Source: Theocolax elegans
Taxonomy: Eukaryota; Arthropoda; Insecta; Hymenoptera; Cerocephalidae
Reading direction: 5' to 3'
DNA length: 64,000 bases
Assembly: GCA_026168455.1 (NCBI GenBank)
Contig: CM047426.1
Coordinates: forward strand, 81,185,986-81,249,985
Made by a program: the position numbers and the translations under genes. Shown here piece after piece: positions 12,001 to 25,745 of the stretch (position 1 is its first letter; each line of letters starts with the position of its first letter). Below the pieces are notes generated by a model. That model was not told the origin of the DNA and did no database searches. It saw only the letters and a list, made by a program, of their open reading frames with translations.

Positions 12001-13959
12001 GATTGTTCAAATTTTTTTATTTTAAAGGGCTTATGTGTAAATTTCAAAAAATCCAATTTTACTTCATGAAATTAAATAATAATAAAATACTTCTTGATAA
12101 TCGAATTAAGATAATTTATCACCACTCAATTATTACTACGTTTTTAACGATTCTTAAACTCTTTGCAATAACGTATAATTTACCCATTACAATAAAATGT
12201 ACACATATATGTACAAATAAACAGTTGTACAATCAATTAAAATCAATATACTCTCAGGAATGAGTAAAGCATTTAAAAAATGTAGCAAATTAATAGCGAG
12301 TTATAAACCGTGTAAAACGAAACCGTGTATAGACTCATCAGAAAAGCATTATGTTCGCATCAAGAACACGCCCAAAACACAATTTTCTTGTAATATACTA
12401 CGAGAGGTGTATATATATAGGTCGGGTCGCACGTTGAAAATATACATCATAATTATTCTAATTTCCTCGAGCAAACAAGCCGCGTTTCCTCTTGAATCCC
12501 TTTTCGTAGGATTTACTATGGGTTCTTCTTCCGCGACTTAGTGAAAATGTAGTTGCTCGAATTAATATAAGGGAATTTCGTTTAAGAAAGAAAAAAATAA
12601 AGAAAGAGTAAAAGGGTCTTTACGAGAGTGTATAGAAGGAGTCCTTGAAATTGCATGCTGTCTCTTTTTATTCCTGTATTCATCGTGTATGAGAAAAATT
12701 TCTGATATGCTTTTCTTTCATATTGGAGAATCAATTTTATATATATATATATTTGAATACTGCCTGGTGTTCCGTTTTTCTCGTTTAGATAGATAATGTA
12801 TGAAAAATGTAATGTAACTTGTACGATCAAAAATCAATTGTATAATAAAAGTTGTAAATGCTTAATTAGATAAAGGTACTTGCAAAAAAATGTTCAAAAT
12901 AATGTATAGGTATAAAAAGTATAAGAAAAATCTATTTTACTTTTATAAGTATATATTTATTTAATTTATGAGAAAATTAAATATAAAAATTGTGTACAGT
13001 GTAGGCATTATATTTTTATATAATTAATAGAGTGATAAATAATAGGTAAATTATAAGGTTTGGTAAACTCAACACACAATGTGTGCACCGAGTCTTCATA
13101 GGTGACAGTGATTATACACTTCGAACGTATATGTATTTCTATAAATTTATTGTTTAGCTATTGTACGAAGTTAGAAAATTATTTAAAACTTCTTGTTCTC
13201 AAGAATTAAATTGTCAATTTTTTTGTCGCGACTAACTACAATTCTCATGATTTACGGTTCGCATATACGTAAATTTTCTGTACAAGTTACATTTTTACAG
13301 ATACATAAATCACTCAGTGCCTACTTGAAATCACTATAATTTAACGGATGACTTATTCTCGACGATCGCATATAAACATCGAACTTGAAAAAAAAAAATT
13401 TTTTTATAAATGTATAGTGTTTTATAATTATAAAGGATGTACACTTTTTTTATTGATGAATACTAAAGATGTTTTAATCGGCTAATCAAATAAACGATTA
13501 GTTATATACCGTTATGTACAAAAAGCGAAAGAGGAATGTATAAATTCTATAAATGGTTCTCCAGCTTCATAATTCAACCGATTTAACTTATAATTAATAA
13601 TAATTTATTTATAAAAACTGGATATTGTTTTATCTACATTTGTAAATTGCTACACGCGCTGAACCTTTGGATATTAAAATAAAACTGTTTGAAATAAATC
13701 TTTCTAAACCAATGTAATTTATACCTTTAATTTTAATCGATGTGTAATCATATTCCTGTTAAAAAATGTTTGTATACAATTTCTAAGATAAAATTTCAAT
13801 TTCTACTTGAATATACCTAGAGAAAAGTAAATCTTAAGGAGTTTCACATTCCACATATACAATAGTCGAAAATTACCATGATAAAAGGGAGGACTAAAAT
13901 TTTGCATCTCGTAACAATATATATATATATATGTAAAAACAACAAAAGGATCATTTGAT
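9021..13959. other. Non-coding AT-rich DNA
   Basis: AT-rich sequence with modest GC patches at about 10380-10660 and 11400-11930. I found no exon with recognisable protein content. Short TA runs occur near 11168 and 12737. It is probably intron or intergenic space. Confidence 0.55.
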
Positions 13960-14230
13960 GTTGGCGCTAGAGGCGCACGCCTCTGATGACGTTTATCCGC
14001 GTTCCCGGCGCTTGTAAATAAACGCTGCGTATCTCGGAGGGAAATCTCATGCTAATAGCGCGGTCTACGCCTCCGATCGCGCGCGCGCGCAAGCCGCTGT
14101 TTTATCTTGATCGCTTGAAGCGCTCCGCCTCGGTAGAAGTCTTTTATTCCGTTGATGACGGAGATGATGATGCGCCTTCGAGGCTACTGGAGAAAGAGGA
14201 GAGAGAGAGCATCGCGCTCAATGGTTTTTG
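13960..14230. promoter_or_regulatory. CpG-containing GC-rich island, possible regulatory element
   Basis: A sharply bounded GC-rich block in AT-rich DNA. It contains gatgacgtttatccgcg near 13986 with a TGACGT (CRE/ATF-like) core, and an alternating run gcgcgcgcgcgc near 14081. A 60-codon ATG frame (14049-14228) lies inside but resembles no known protein. The regulatory reading is inference from composition; a 5' exon of an unrecognised transcript is possible. Confidence 0.3.
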
Positions 14231-16719
14231 AATTTTCCGTCTCTTCTATGTTGAGTTTGCTATTACGGAAGTTTTACCAAACTTTTTAAGCAACTGGTGG
14301 GTTACAACTTTTTATTCTTTTTGTTTGTATATTTGTATTACTGTAGATTTATGTATACGGATGATATGAACATTCCTATACTTTAAATTTTGAAATTCAA
14401 GTATTTATTTAACAATAAATTGTATAATATTATTATTATGTATTATGTCTTTTTGTATTAAGTAAAAGAGTTGTCGATTAATTACTACTACATATATGCG
14501 ATGCTTTTAATATACGAACAACATTCGTTCGCAAATAAAATATACTTTCTATATATTTAATTTAACGTATAGCCTTTAGATTTCTAAGACTCCGTCGGAT
14601 CTATTATAGGAATAAAAGTTGAAGGATTTGATCACATTACCATATTAGTGATCATTTAGGTAATGGCCCTACGACAAGATTAGTCGTATCTTAATGCCTC
14701 TCGTTAAAATAACAGTTTTTGATTATATTATAATTTATGAGGACGACTAACTTTTCTACGGAATAACAGGCATAGTAAAGAAAAATTAATTTTGTTGCCA
14801 TGTATATCTATTTATGGTATTTTATTAAAGAAATTATACCTTTTTTATCTTATATTAAATTAAGTTTATTAATAGATAAATCAGTTTAATAAATCTATTA
14901 TGTATGCAGAGAACAGGAGCGAGCGAAAAAATGGAAAAATATAAATTTACTAATTGAGTACCGATTGTACGGTCACAGTTAATGTTATAAATTTAAGTAT
15001 AAACATTTCTAAATATGTAAATATAACCCATATATCGTTATAAAAAATCACGTAATCCACGACTTAATTAACGAGTTTCACTTGGCAATTATTTACCTAA
15101 TTTCTAAAAAAAATGAATCGAAACGAGTCACTCTCCCACCACTTTGACACAAGTTTAAAGTGAGTATCGGGCGTGAACGAATCGTCGATCGATCGGCAGG
15201 CAAGTAGGTGGAGATAATTGCCGACAATATCCATAAATTCGGGGTTCCGATAGCGGCACGCCGCCGCGGCGGATGACAGGAGCCGCGCTCGATTCGCCAC
15301 GAATTATCACCTCCACGCTTTTTCGATTCTTCCGGTTGCTTTATTCCTTTGCTCTTTGATTTTTATTCTTTTTTTTTTCTTCAAATTTGCCGATATTTGC
15401 TTTAGGGATTAAGGTAAACCAACTATATTGCCAGTAACGTGTTAATATACTTTTGAAACCTGATAAATTTTTTAATCATTTTATAAGAATTTTTTTTTAT
15501 TAAAGTATGTATAACGTAAAATTTAATAATAGTCTACTGGACGAAAGTTTTCAACTCGATCAATATTCTTTTTTTACGCAGCTTTGTAAAAAAAAGTGTA
15601 AAAGCGAGTTATCGCATCTGGGCTTTCACGCGATCTTTCGTTATATGATTAAGCTCGGTATACTCGTTTTTTGTGGATGCTACGTGTTGCGCTATATATT
15701 AATCAGATATATCAACTAAAGTAATAATACTTATATATATATATATATATAATTATTCAGTTTGAACGTATATTGGTTAGCAATTATATCTTTCTGTCAA
15801 AATGGGTATTTATCTTTTAAATTAAATAAAAAATGTATTAGAATAATACATTTACAACATGAAAGAATTTAAACTCTTGTAAATCATTTAATTATTGATA
15901 TTTGGCTTTTCTTTATTATGTTATCCGTTTCATAATACAATCAAATTTATAATTTTTTTCAACATCAAGCGTAGAATAAAGTAATCAATCAATAGATCTA
16001 GGTGTAATATCCGAATTGTACATCGTAACTTTTAAGTGAAGAACCGTAACGCTGTTAAACGCGTTAATTGCTTCTATTGTCGTCCAGCTACATCAAAATA
16101 ACTTCGATGTATCCCATCAATAAATTATCGAGATTTTGAACGCATTTCACTAAAATATATTATTTAACATTATTGTAAAATCTAAGTATTTCATTTAATT
16201 CAATTATAAATATCTCTAGTTCGTAAATGTGTAATTTTTGTGCATAATTTAAAGTTATAATTTAAATAATATTAGAGTTTCTAGAATTTTACTTTTAAAT
16301 TCAGAGGGTACGACATAAATAAGCAATTAAACTTTTACCTGTTGAATTTCTTTTATGAATTTTAATACTTTTTGCTACATTTATCATTTTACATATTTTA
16401 CCAAATGAGCTAATGATATTTTATACATCTGCATCGTAATATAAATGTTTACTTAAAATATGTGAAGTAATTTCGCATAATTATATTATTAAATACTTGT
16501 CAAAATTCCATTAAATACGCGTTTAATTGATAAACTCTTAATAATTAAATAATTAACTTTTTTATTAAATATATATATATATATATTGCACTCTACATTA
16601 CTTGTCACATAATTAAAAATTCGTTAAAAATTCACTACAGGTGAATAAAACTATTTGTCGGGTATAGATCGACAAAGTTAAATCTCGAACTCCGTTCAAT
16701 TAATATGTCGTTACATTGG

Positions 16720-16752
16720 GGAGAGAAAGAGAGAGAGAGAGAGAGAGAGATA
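16720..16752. repeat. (GA)n microsatellite
   Basis: A nearly perfect GA run with one AA interruption, followed downstream (16940-17045) by a GT/GC-rich patch with tgtgtgtgcgtgtgagcgcgc. GA runs can be GAGA-factor sites in insects; that role is inferred only. Confidence 0.85.
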
Positions 16753-17844
16753 GCGTGAAATATCGAGAGCCTCGAATTTAACAGTACCTAAAGCGGAATA
16801 AAAGGACTCTGAAAATTGCGACTTAATTCCGAGTGCGGCTAATGAACTGCTCGCATGTGCTTTACAGAGGTGCGGGCGTGTCTCTTTAGGTATACATATA
16901 TGGACTTTTCCCGTGTGTAGTTATTCACCTCTCGGTCCGTTATGTGTGTGCGTGTGAGCGCGCGAGCGTTGGTGAGATATATATCCACGGTCCTTTTAAG
17001 GCATCAACGTGTACAAAGGTATATATCGATGATGCGCGCGCTCCGCGAGGTGAATGTATGTATTTATGGGAGGTCGCTATAGGGTGTTTATCTCTTTAAA
17101 ACATATATAAGTACTATATGGAAGTTTTGTATCTTTTATATTACATACTGAGAAAAATAATTGCTTGTATTAAAGTCACCGTTCAATTGAAGAATAAATT
17201 ACAATTACAAATTTTTGTCATTATATTAAAGTTTTAAAAAATCTGCATCGATTGAATATGACTTAATTGAATATCAATTTAGAAGTATACTGAAATAAAA
17301 TATCCAAAGGTTTCGTCGAGCGGCTTCGGGTATTCAAGTTATTTCGAGTGCGCTTGATTTTTCAATAAGTATAATTATTTAATGATGGATACAATACTCG
17401 AAGCTTGGGGATTTGCAGATATTCCGCAAACGTTATATGAATATAGATTTTTTTAAAAAGAAAATATATAATTAATTGTGATCAACCTTATCTTAAAAGA
17501 TGTTTGTTTCGTGTTTTAATTATTTTAGAAAAAATGAATTAATGTGTAATAATGAATATGGTGCATTAAGTGTAAAATTTAATACTGGTGTCAGTATAAA
17601 ATTGAAAAAGAATCTAAAAGATCATGTATATTTAGAATATAAATATGAAGAGGTTTGACAGGTAAATGTATTATTCTTCATTTACCTCAAATAAATCTGG
17701 TATAAATTATTAATAACCGTTCCGTTTGTTCCAATTTTTTAGCGATTCATTAACTATTAATAAATATTCAGTTCGCCCAAAATTCAATACAGATACATTA
17801 TCAATTAATGCCAATCATTTGCCGCGTGTCCTATTTTTTTCTCA

Positions 17845-17847
<3 letters not shown>

Positions 17848-17918
<71 letters not shown>
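17848..17918. repeat. Long (TA)n microsatellite, about 35 repeats
   Basis: An uninterrupted TA run of about 70 bp, the longest perfect simple repeat in the window. It ends in a T-rich stretch. It is likely length-polymorphic and prone to cruciform formation and assembly error. Confidence 0.95.
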
Positions 17919-17921
<3 letters not shown>

Positions 17922-20700
17922 TTTTAATATTATTTTAACGGCGCTCTTTTTATGCTTCCAAATCGGTGCTAATCATCGACGGAGGTCATACGATGTCTTT
18001 GTTAAGAAAGCAGTTGTTGAAAATACATTCCCCAGTGGTGCAGTGACGCCCTACGGACCGAGCCATCGCAGGCCTCAATGTAGATAGTTTCTTTATGTTT
18101 TGCATAGATTTTCTGTGGTGCATGTATGTAAGTTTTATATTGTTAAAACAGAGATTTTATGAATAATTATTAAATTTTGTATTGAAATTGGGAAATGTTT
18201 TTAAGATTTTTTCTATTGAAGACCGTTTTCCGAAAAGCGGTGTCAGATTGGCATACCAAAATGAGAAAATTACTGAGCTTATCGACTAGAACTCTTATTT
18301 GAAATTTTTAAATTTGATTTTTATTTTACTTTTCTAAATAATTTATGTATAGTTAAGTTTTATGGTATGCATAAAAATGTAAAAATATATTTTACATATA
18401 GTTAAATATTTTACATAGAGAAGACCATTTTCTCTTTTTTTTCTTAATTTAATGGATAAATGAAGTCTATATAAGATATATAAAGTAATAATGTTAAAGC
18501 ATTTATTTTGTTGCAAATAAAATTTTTACGTTTGATTTAATAAAGTCAAAATGGGTCCAACTTCATCATAAAGATTTTAATGAAAGCTATATTTTTTTTC
18601 ATGGATTTTATTTAAACTAAAATAACTTTATTGACACAGAAAATTTCTTCATTAGAATAAAGAAATTCAATAATTTCTTTATAATAAATATTCATTTTGT
18701 AGCAACTCTGAAAATATTTTCAAATATTAATATTAATTGAATCCATATGTAAAATTAAGTTTTCGGTATTATTACTTAAACATTAATTGATTACATTATC
18801 GAAGGCTTTTATCAACATAGTTATATAAACAGAGCTTATATAACTGATACAATGTTAACCATATTAGCTTCTAGTCCACCCGACAGTGTAATAAATGAGG
18901 TTAGGTTAACCTACTTCATTGAATCAATATTTAAATTTTCGTAACCTACATCTCGATTTCTGCTTCATCTCTAACCCCTCCCCTCTCTCTTACTTTCCTG
19001 TATCATTTTCTTTTATTTTTCTTTTAAAAAATAGATGATACACGTGAACTACCGTTATATATAATTGCATGTATTATTGCCTTATTAAGAAAAAAAAAAT
19101 AAACCATTAAAATACCAATAATATCGTTTTCTAACAATCAGTGTACGAGTTATGAGTTTATGCGAAGGTTTCACGGCAATTTATTTTAACTGGGCGGGAG
19201 TTTTAATTAAGCTTTGAAGTCCGGGGGGGAGGGAAATATTTATGTCTTCTTGATGCAACCGAGAGGAGGAGGATCGGAAAACAGTTTTCGATAGAATTTA
19301 TGATTCCGGAATTTCAATAACTTGGAAATTTTCAAATATCTCATGATGTATCTATTTGTCGCTCCTCTTTATCTTTCTATATTCATTTGGAAAACTATTT
19401 TTAATGGTAATTACATGGTAAATATGTATTAATGGCTTTTTTTTAATGCATGTTCATTATCAATTTATTTCCAATGCCGGTGGGCAGATAGAAAAAAGAG
19501 ATTAAAGCTTATATATGAATGATATCTATTTAATTGAATAGAAGATATATTGCAAAAATGCTCTGGTATATAATTACATTGATATTATTATTAATTTAAA
19601 ATGAAATATAATATTGACGAAATATGTATTCTAATATATGATTCACTTTGTTATACAATTGGGATCCACATAAATATTAAATTAGTATCACATACGAAAT
19701 CCCCTGTTTGCCGTTTACTATATGAGTATAAAAATGCAAAAAAATATTAAATGATTCTAAAACGTCATATAACATTGATAGAATATTTAGCTTGCCTACG
19801 TGTAATATTAAAAGTATTATTTTTTTTTATAGTTATAAAATGTCACGTACACAAACGTCAGTTCGAACTGGTTTTACTATTAAAATACTTGATTTGAGTG
19901 CAAATTGACAAATATTGCACAAAAGTTGTACAGAATTTTATTTTATTTTCCTAGTTTAATGCAATATACCTTCTTAGAAATACTTCTGTTTACTAAGAAT
20001 AAAATATTTTTCTCGGAAGTCTTTATAAAAATTTTATTTGCAATTTTGTTCCAACACCATTTTAAAATAAATCACCCGGGCGTACCTCGGTAAAATAACA
20101 ATTCGGAAAACAAATTAATGCAATTTCTCGCTCTAATTAAAGTAGAAATAGGTTTAATAAAAGCGAACTTCAAGTTTTATTGGAAAGTTTTCTTGATACT
20201 TTGTTTTCATACATGGTATTTAACTTGAATTAATCCTTTATTTTATATTACATTATAATTGTATATTTTGTATTTTACATTTTGATTGTTACATTGATTA
20301 TTTTACAAGTGAATTGTTGGTATAAGAAAATAGAAAAATAATGAAATAAGTATTATAGATGCACTGAAGTAAATTTTAACAGAATAAGAGTAATAAACGT
20401 TTATTTAGAAAATGTAGTAAAAAACAATTGTTTAATAAAGCATAGGTTATTATTGAATAAAGCACACAAGTTAAATATCAGTGATTTAGTATTTAGTATT
20501 TATTATAGATAAATATTATTTTCTTCCAGTGAATGTTTCATTTGAATGTATTGTAAATGCATAAATACATATACAGTATATCATACTTCCTTTTACGTAA
20601 TATTAAATTAGTCTTCCTACTGATATTCATCCGAGTAATATCGAACTATTAACGCGTAAAAACCATTCATAAAAAATATCCATCGTTGATGAATAAAACG

Positions 20701-23700
20701 AAAAAAAAGAATAGTGCACAAAAAGCGGAAGAAAAGCTCGAAAGCTCTATTATTACCAGTTTCGCACTGTGAGAGAGATTCACCTCTCAGTTCCGTTAGA
20801 GTTTTCTCCTTCCCATATTATCTCACCGACTCCATCTCTGTTTTTCGACACCCGTCTCGTTTTATTCTCTCTTTTACCCCCTTCGTTTTATTTGTATATT
20901 TCTCGCGTCGCTATCTTGCATTTATTCGTCCTCTATTCCACGGGCAAGCGGTTCTATAAGGATGCTTTGTTGCTTGGGTTTAGTATATATTCGCATAATA
21001 CGCGATCTCGATGTGCGATGAATTATATTCTGTTTCTTTTAAGGTCCACGGTGTGTTTCTCCGTCACGCTATTCATTTTAAGTATTTTCAAGTATATATG
21101 CTCGAGTTATTTGAATTATGGTAGGGACGAATTAATTTTTAAGAAAAGCTTTTCATTTTTTCGTATATTATGTCTATTTATTTCGGTGATAAATGTTCTC
21201 TTTGACGAATTTTTCCTTTTCATTTAGCGTTCCTTAGAGTGGTCGGAGAGATTAAGATAAAACTTGAATTATTTTATAGTTGGAAGAATTATTTTCAAAT
21301 CCATCTTAAATTATTTGATTGTATAATTCAATAGACGTTTATCGTTTTTTAAAAGGCTTTTACATTTGTGTGACACTAACATTTTGTCGAGAGTTTTTAA
21401 TTAATTGTGATGATAGAATTTAAAGAACAAAGAATTCAACATGAATTAGATAATGCACAACAAAAATTTCCCATATATTATTACTACTTAATAATTAAAA
21501 TTACATAGCCTTTTATTAGGACGAAATTTAGACTTAACAAAATTTAGCGTAGTTTAGGTAAACTTTTTAATTCCCTTTTCATAGTCATTTAATACGAATA
21601 AAATAGATTTACATATATGTAAATTGGAAAACTAAATTTATTCGGTAGAGAGAAAATTTCTGAAATTACTTAATTTTATAATTATTAATATTACTTATGG
21701 AATAATTCATCGAGATATAATTACTTTTTATTATTCCATATTTTCGGCATCGCCATTTATTTTTTAATAAAAAGCAAATAAATTTCTTTAGAGAAATATT
21801 CACATTTACATACACATTTGTTTATCAATAATAAATAAGATAATCGTACATTTTCGTAAAAGGAAAATCATATCTATATATACCGGCGTACGAACTAGAG
21901 TTCGGCAAACAAATTTCGTTTCGAGACGAGAAAAATTCCGCGATAAATAATTCATACAATATATTAGCATTATGCTTTGAGAAAAAGGATAATTCATGGA
22001 AAGGGACAGAAGGCTATCTCGCGGTTTAATGAATCTATTTAACTCCCTATTCATTAGCTTTCCTTTTTACACCCTTTTGTCATTCTCGTTTCCCAAAAGG
22101 ATTCGCCCGACGCATCCATTAAACGCTATCTCTTTGGCAAATAATATATTTGCGTGGATAGAGAGAAAGAGAGAAAGATAGGTAGATGGTGAGAGAGAAA
22201 GAGAGGGAGGGAGGGGCGAAGGGGGGAACCAGCGCGTCCGATAGGCCAAGCGCAGAGGGAATTGTTAATTGAATTAGCGCGCTTCGGCATCATAAATGGG
22301 GATTACGAATGCAGTCGCGTCAAGTACAACCCTGTACGAGAAATCGACGGTGCACGAATGTGCGCCCTCTTTGATGATGGTGTTCGCAAGCTCCTTTTTT
22401 GTTAAGATATTACGTATATAACCTCGGTTTTTGCAATCAGTTATGTATATATATATCATTGTTAATTCACACACATTTCTGCATTTTCTACCTTGTACTC
22501 TTTACAGTTGGATAGTCTTCGTTTATCAAACTGAAATTTTGATTAAAATTATTTAAAGTTGATGACAGAACTATGTCTACATAAATTAGCTGACTAAAAA
22601 TATATCGACAAACAAACGATAGTTGTATAATATTAATCGAATCATTTGAAAAACAATGTAAGGTGTTATAACCAAGTGACCTGAATTGATTGCAGATCCA
22701 ATCTAAAAATATGTAGACGTTGAACTACATAGCAATGTTTTAGTTTTCATCGAATGATCTATTAATACACTTAGGATGATCTAATTTTCCAAAATAAACG
22801 TTATTTCTATTGTAGTTTACGGTAATAATAGTAACGTACGTTATATATGCCGTTTGCTTACTACGACCGTCATGTACAAAATAATGTATTACATGTATTG
22901 ACTTATGTATCTGCTGATTATTCTAAAATTCATTTCCGCTAGACGGTAAATGTATATGATGATGATGAATCATGTTTCAACGAACCGTTCATCTGCATAT
23001 TACAAGTGTGGAGAATCTAATAATAATTCGACTGATTAAGAGTGATAAATAATTAATGTCTGTCTAATTGTTTAGCTCCATATCGATTACTTTGATAACT
23101 TTGAACGATTGTATTAAAGTCTAAAATAGTGCACTTATGAAAATACACAATACTGTTTACACATCGCTTCGATTAGTCGATCGGTCTTATGTCGCTCACT
23201 GGTTTCCTTCTGATACTTCCTAAAGTCGTAAGGCGATGCCCGTGGCACTATCAATTTTTTTAATTAACAATACGTTCGTTATCGTTTACAGACTTTCCCC
23301 AGATTATGTCTGAGTGATTAAAATTTTTATAACCGACTGAAATTATTTATTAATAATTTAAAATTTAATATTTCAAAAAGATTTACTCTGTAAGCTCCTT
23401 ATATATTAGTAAGGTATCACGTAAAATTTTTTCAGATTTTTAGTTTTATATTATAGTGGCAGTTTTCGGATAAACTAGATCCCTGTACTATATTCTTTTG
23501 AAAATTAGTTTGGAAAATTCAGAACCCACTCTCCTAGGGATTTTTAATCTATTTAGTTATGTTAATAATTCAATTTTCTATTAGCATAAATTCATAAACA
23601 CAAACCAGCAAGAAACAAAAATTAATTAACATTTAGTAAATCCATCCCAATAGGAAATAATCATCGTAAATGATCTCCTAGTTGGGCAAAAAAAAGTCTA

Positions 23701-25600
23701 ATCGCAAAACAGCCCCCCACAGCACCGAAAACTTGGCTCGGCTAATATAAGCCATTCCGTTAATTTGGTCGCTACCACCACCACCGGCAGCACCAGCACC
23801 ACCATCGTAACATAAACTCTTGACTCGTTTTCCTCGCGTGATTCTCTCGACGGGTGGCCAATCGGGACTCGGAATCTCACGCGACCACCAGACGGAAATC
23901 TATCTACCGCGCGTTTTCGGTGGGACCTCCAGGATTTTCTCTCGTCATAAAAAAAAGAAGAAGGTGGGAGACGCGATTTCCTCTTGGTACTAGGAATGCC
24001 CGTAAAACCGAGCGGTATGAGGCTTTTACGGCCTTTGGGGACTTTTATGTACTCTACGGATTTTTCGGGCGTGCGATGTGTTTACGTTTTCCATTGTGTA
24101 ATGGGTTTTTTTTGTGGCTGTTGGATTGTGGTTGATGAATACCGTAAATTTTTTAGGAGTTGCTTCCAGAAAAAGTTGGATGTGCCGTTAAAACATCGAC
24201 ACTCTCGTTGTTTTTAATAATACGTAATGGCAATGGCGTTGATACTCTTACCATACCTAAAAAATATTTCGTTTAATATGCAAGATATTTAATTTAGGAG
24301 CACTGTATAATTAAATACTATATTTCACGTAACAATACTCGAACGTCACAACTATTTAATAATTCTCACGCGCATCCTTTACGAATGGAATTCCATATAC
24401 ACATAAAAAAGCAGAGATAAAACGCCCGAAAGCGTGAAAACATAAATTAAAAGCGCCTAGGCGCGAAAGCGAAGAAAATTAATTTCCAAGGATGCTGCAC
24501 CGAGTGAAAAAAGGCATGTAACACAGCACGTCCGGCGTGACGAGAGTGACGAGGAGAGCAAACAAGACAGGTTTTCTGGAATTCGAGCGCTCCTTTCTAT
24601 ATACGCCCACGAGGATCCTCGGCTCGAGCGCGCGCGCGCGCCTCTGACTCTTATCTCTCTCTTTGGTGTCCCCTTGTTTATTGCGGTCTCATCGAACGAA
24701 GAAAGAGAGAACGAGAAACACGAGGTCTCTTCGGATGAAGCTGTACTGGGATATGATAATTTTAATGAATCTCCAAGTTGTCCATTTATTTTTTTCTACA
24801 TAATCCCCATTGAAACTTGGAAGCTGGTTATTTTCTTATGGTTTTAGTTATTTACCAACCTTGATACCGACGTTATATTTTGATCCTTAATAAGTACATT
24901 TGTACGTAATCGAATTTTATTTCAATTTATCAAGTTGAATATTACGTTTATAAAGACTTTTCTTTTTATATTTATTTTAATTCGCATTTTTTTTTACTCA
25001 GCTACAAACACGATAATTCTATTGATAATTTAATTAATAATTAATGGTACATTGATGCTTTATAGACTGTATTTCATAGATACTTCATTATAGTTCAATT
25101 ATAGAATAATTTTTTCACCTCGTAATATATTTCTCACACTATATACTTATTTTTATACATTTTTATCGATACTTAATGTATTCATTTTAATCTAAACTTA
25201 TGCTGATTGTTTTGTCGTGTGCAATAATGTTTTTAGTAGATTACTAATAAACACGTTTGTTTGGGCAAAATGCGTAAAATTAAATATAAGTATACGTAAA
25301 TACACACAGGCAACTTAAGTCTAATCAACAAATGCTATTCAATTATTTTAACAATATCAATAATAATTATCAAATTTCCTATTTATCCTATTTATCATAT
25401 TGGTGTAACGTGAAACTGAAATTGTCATTCCGAATATCCCAGTATAATCGTGTATCAAATTCACATTACGTTCTCGACAATCTCAAAGCAACAATTTGTA
25501 TCATAGTCGAGGAAAACGATATTCTCATTGTAAGACAAAAATATTTAAAATATAAGTACCTCGAAAGTATTTTTCTTAAAAGGTGTGCACACTGAAGATG
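20701..25600. other. Non-coding DNA with repeated GC-rich patches
   Basis: GC-rich patches at about 20700-20960, 22040-22370, 23690-24130 and 24410-24740 alternate with AT-rich DNA. The patch at 22160-22232 is a near-pure purine run (gagagaaagagagggaggga). The one at 24410-24740 contains a cgcgcgcgcgcg run near 24630. Open frames in these patches lack recognisable domains and convincing splice contexts. Confidence 0.5.
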
Positions 25601-25680
25601 CTGCTATTTTTATTTTTCTTTTCTTTTTTAAGAAAAATAAGTAAAGCCAGGCCGCGCTCCAAGATCCTTGATAAAGCAAA

Positions 25681-25740
25681 ACTTCAGCACTGCCATAAAG
25701 TATTTACTCAGTAAATATATGGTCGAGGCGACAGTGCTGT
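25681..25740 (+). other. Imperfect hairpin (possible structured RNA)
   Basis: The arm acttcagcactgccataaag followed by tatttact (25681-25708) is complementary to agtaaatatatgg plus cagtgctg and taagt (25710 onwards, to about 25745). The pairs are AGCACTG with CAGTGCT, CCATA with TATGG, and TATTTACT with AGTAAATA. A 9-base one-sided bulge (tcgaggcga) and a very short loop make it unlike a canonical microRNA precursor. It sits in a small GC-rich island. Its identity is unknown. Confidence 0.4.
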
Positions 25741-25745
25741 AAGTG

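Larger units (their letters stand above)
14231..20700. other. Non-coding AT-rich DNA with microsatellites
   Basis: No supported genes. It includes GC patches at about 15110-15320 and 16680-17060, a GA run at 16720-16752, and a long TA run at 17848-17918. Apparent open frames through the TA run translate to Tyr-Ile repeats and are artefacts. Confidence 0.55.

Noticed and set aside
17726..18087. Two frames containing long Tyr-Ile repeats
   Set aside because: Produced by the 70 bp TA microsatellite; the flanking residues have no known content.
20769..21227. 152-codon hydrophobic open frame
   Set aside because: It starts at GTG, overlaps another frame, passes from a GC patch into AT-rich DNA, and has no recognisable domain or splice signals.
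22274..22474. Minus-strand 66-codon frame with a protein-like central part
   Set aside because: It lies in a GC-rich patch, lacks convincing splice borders and a good start, and resembles no family I know.
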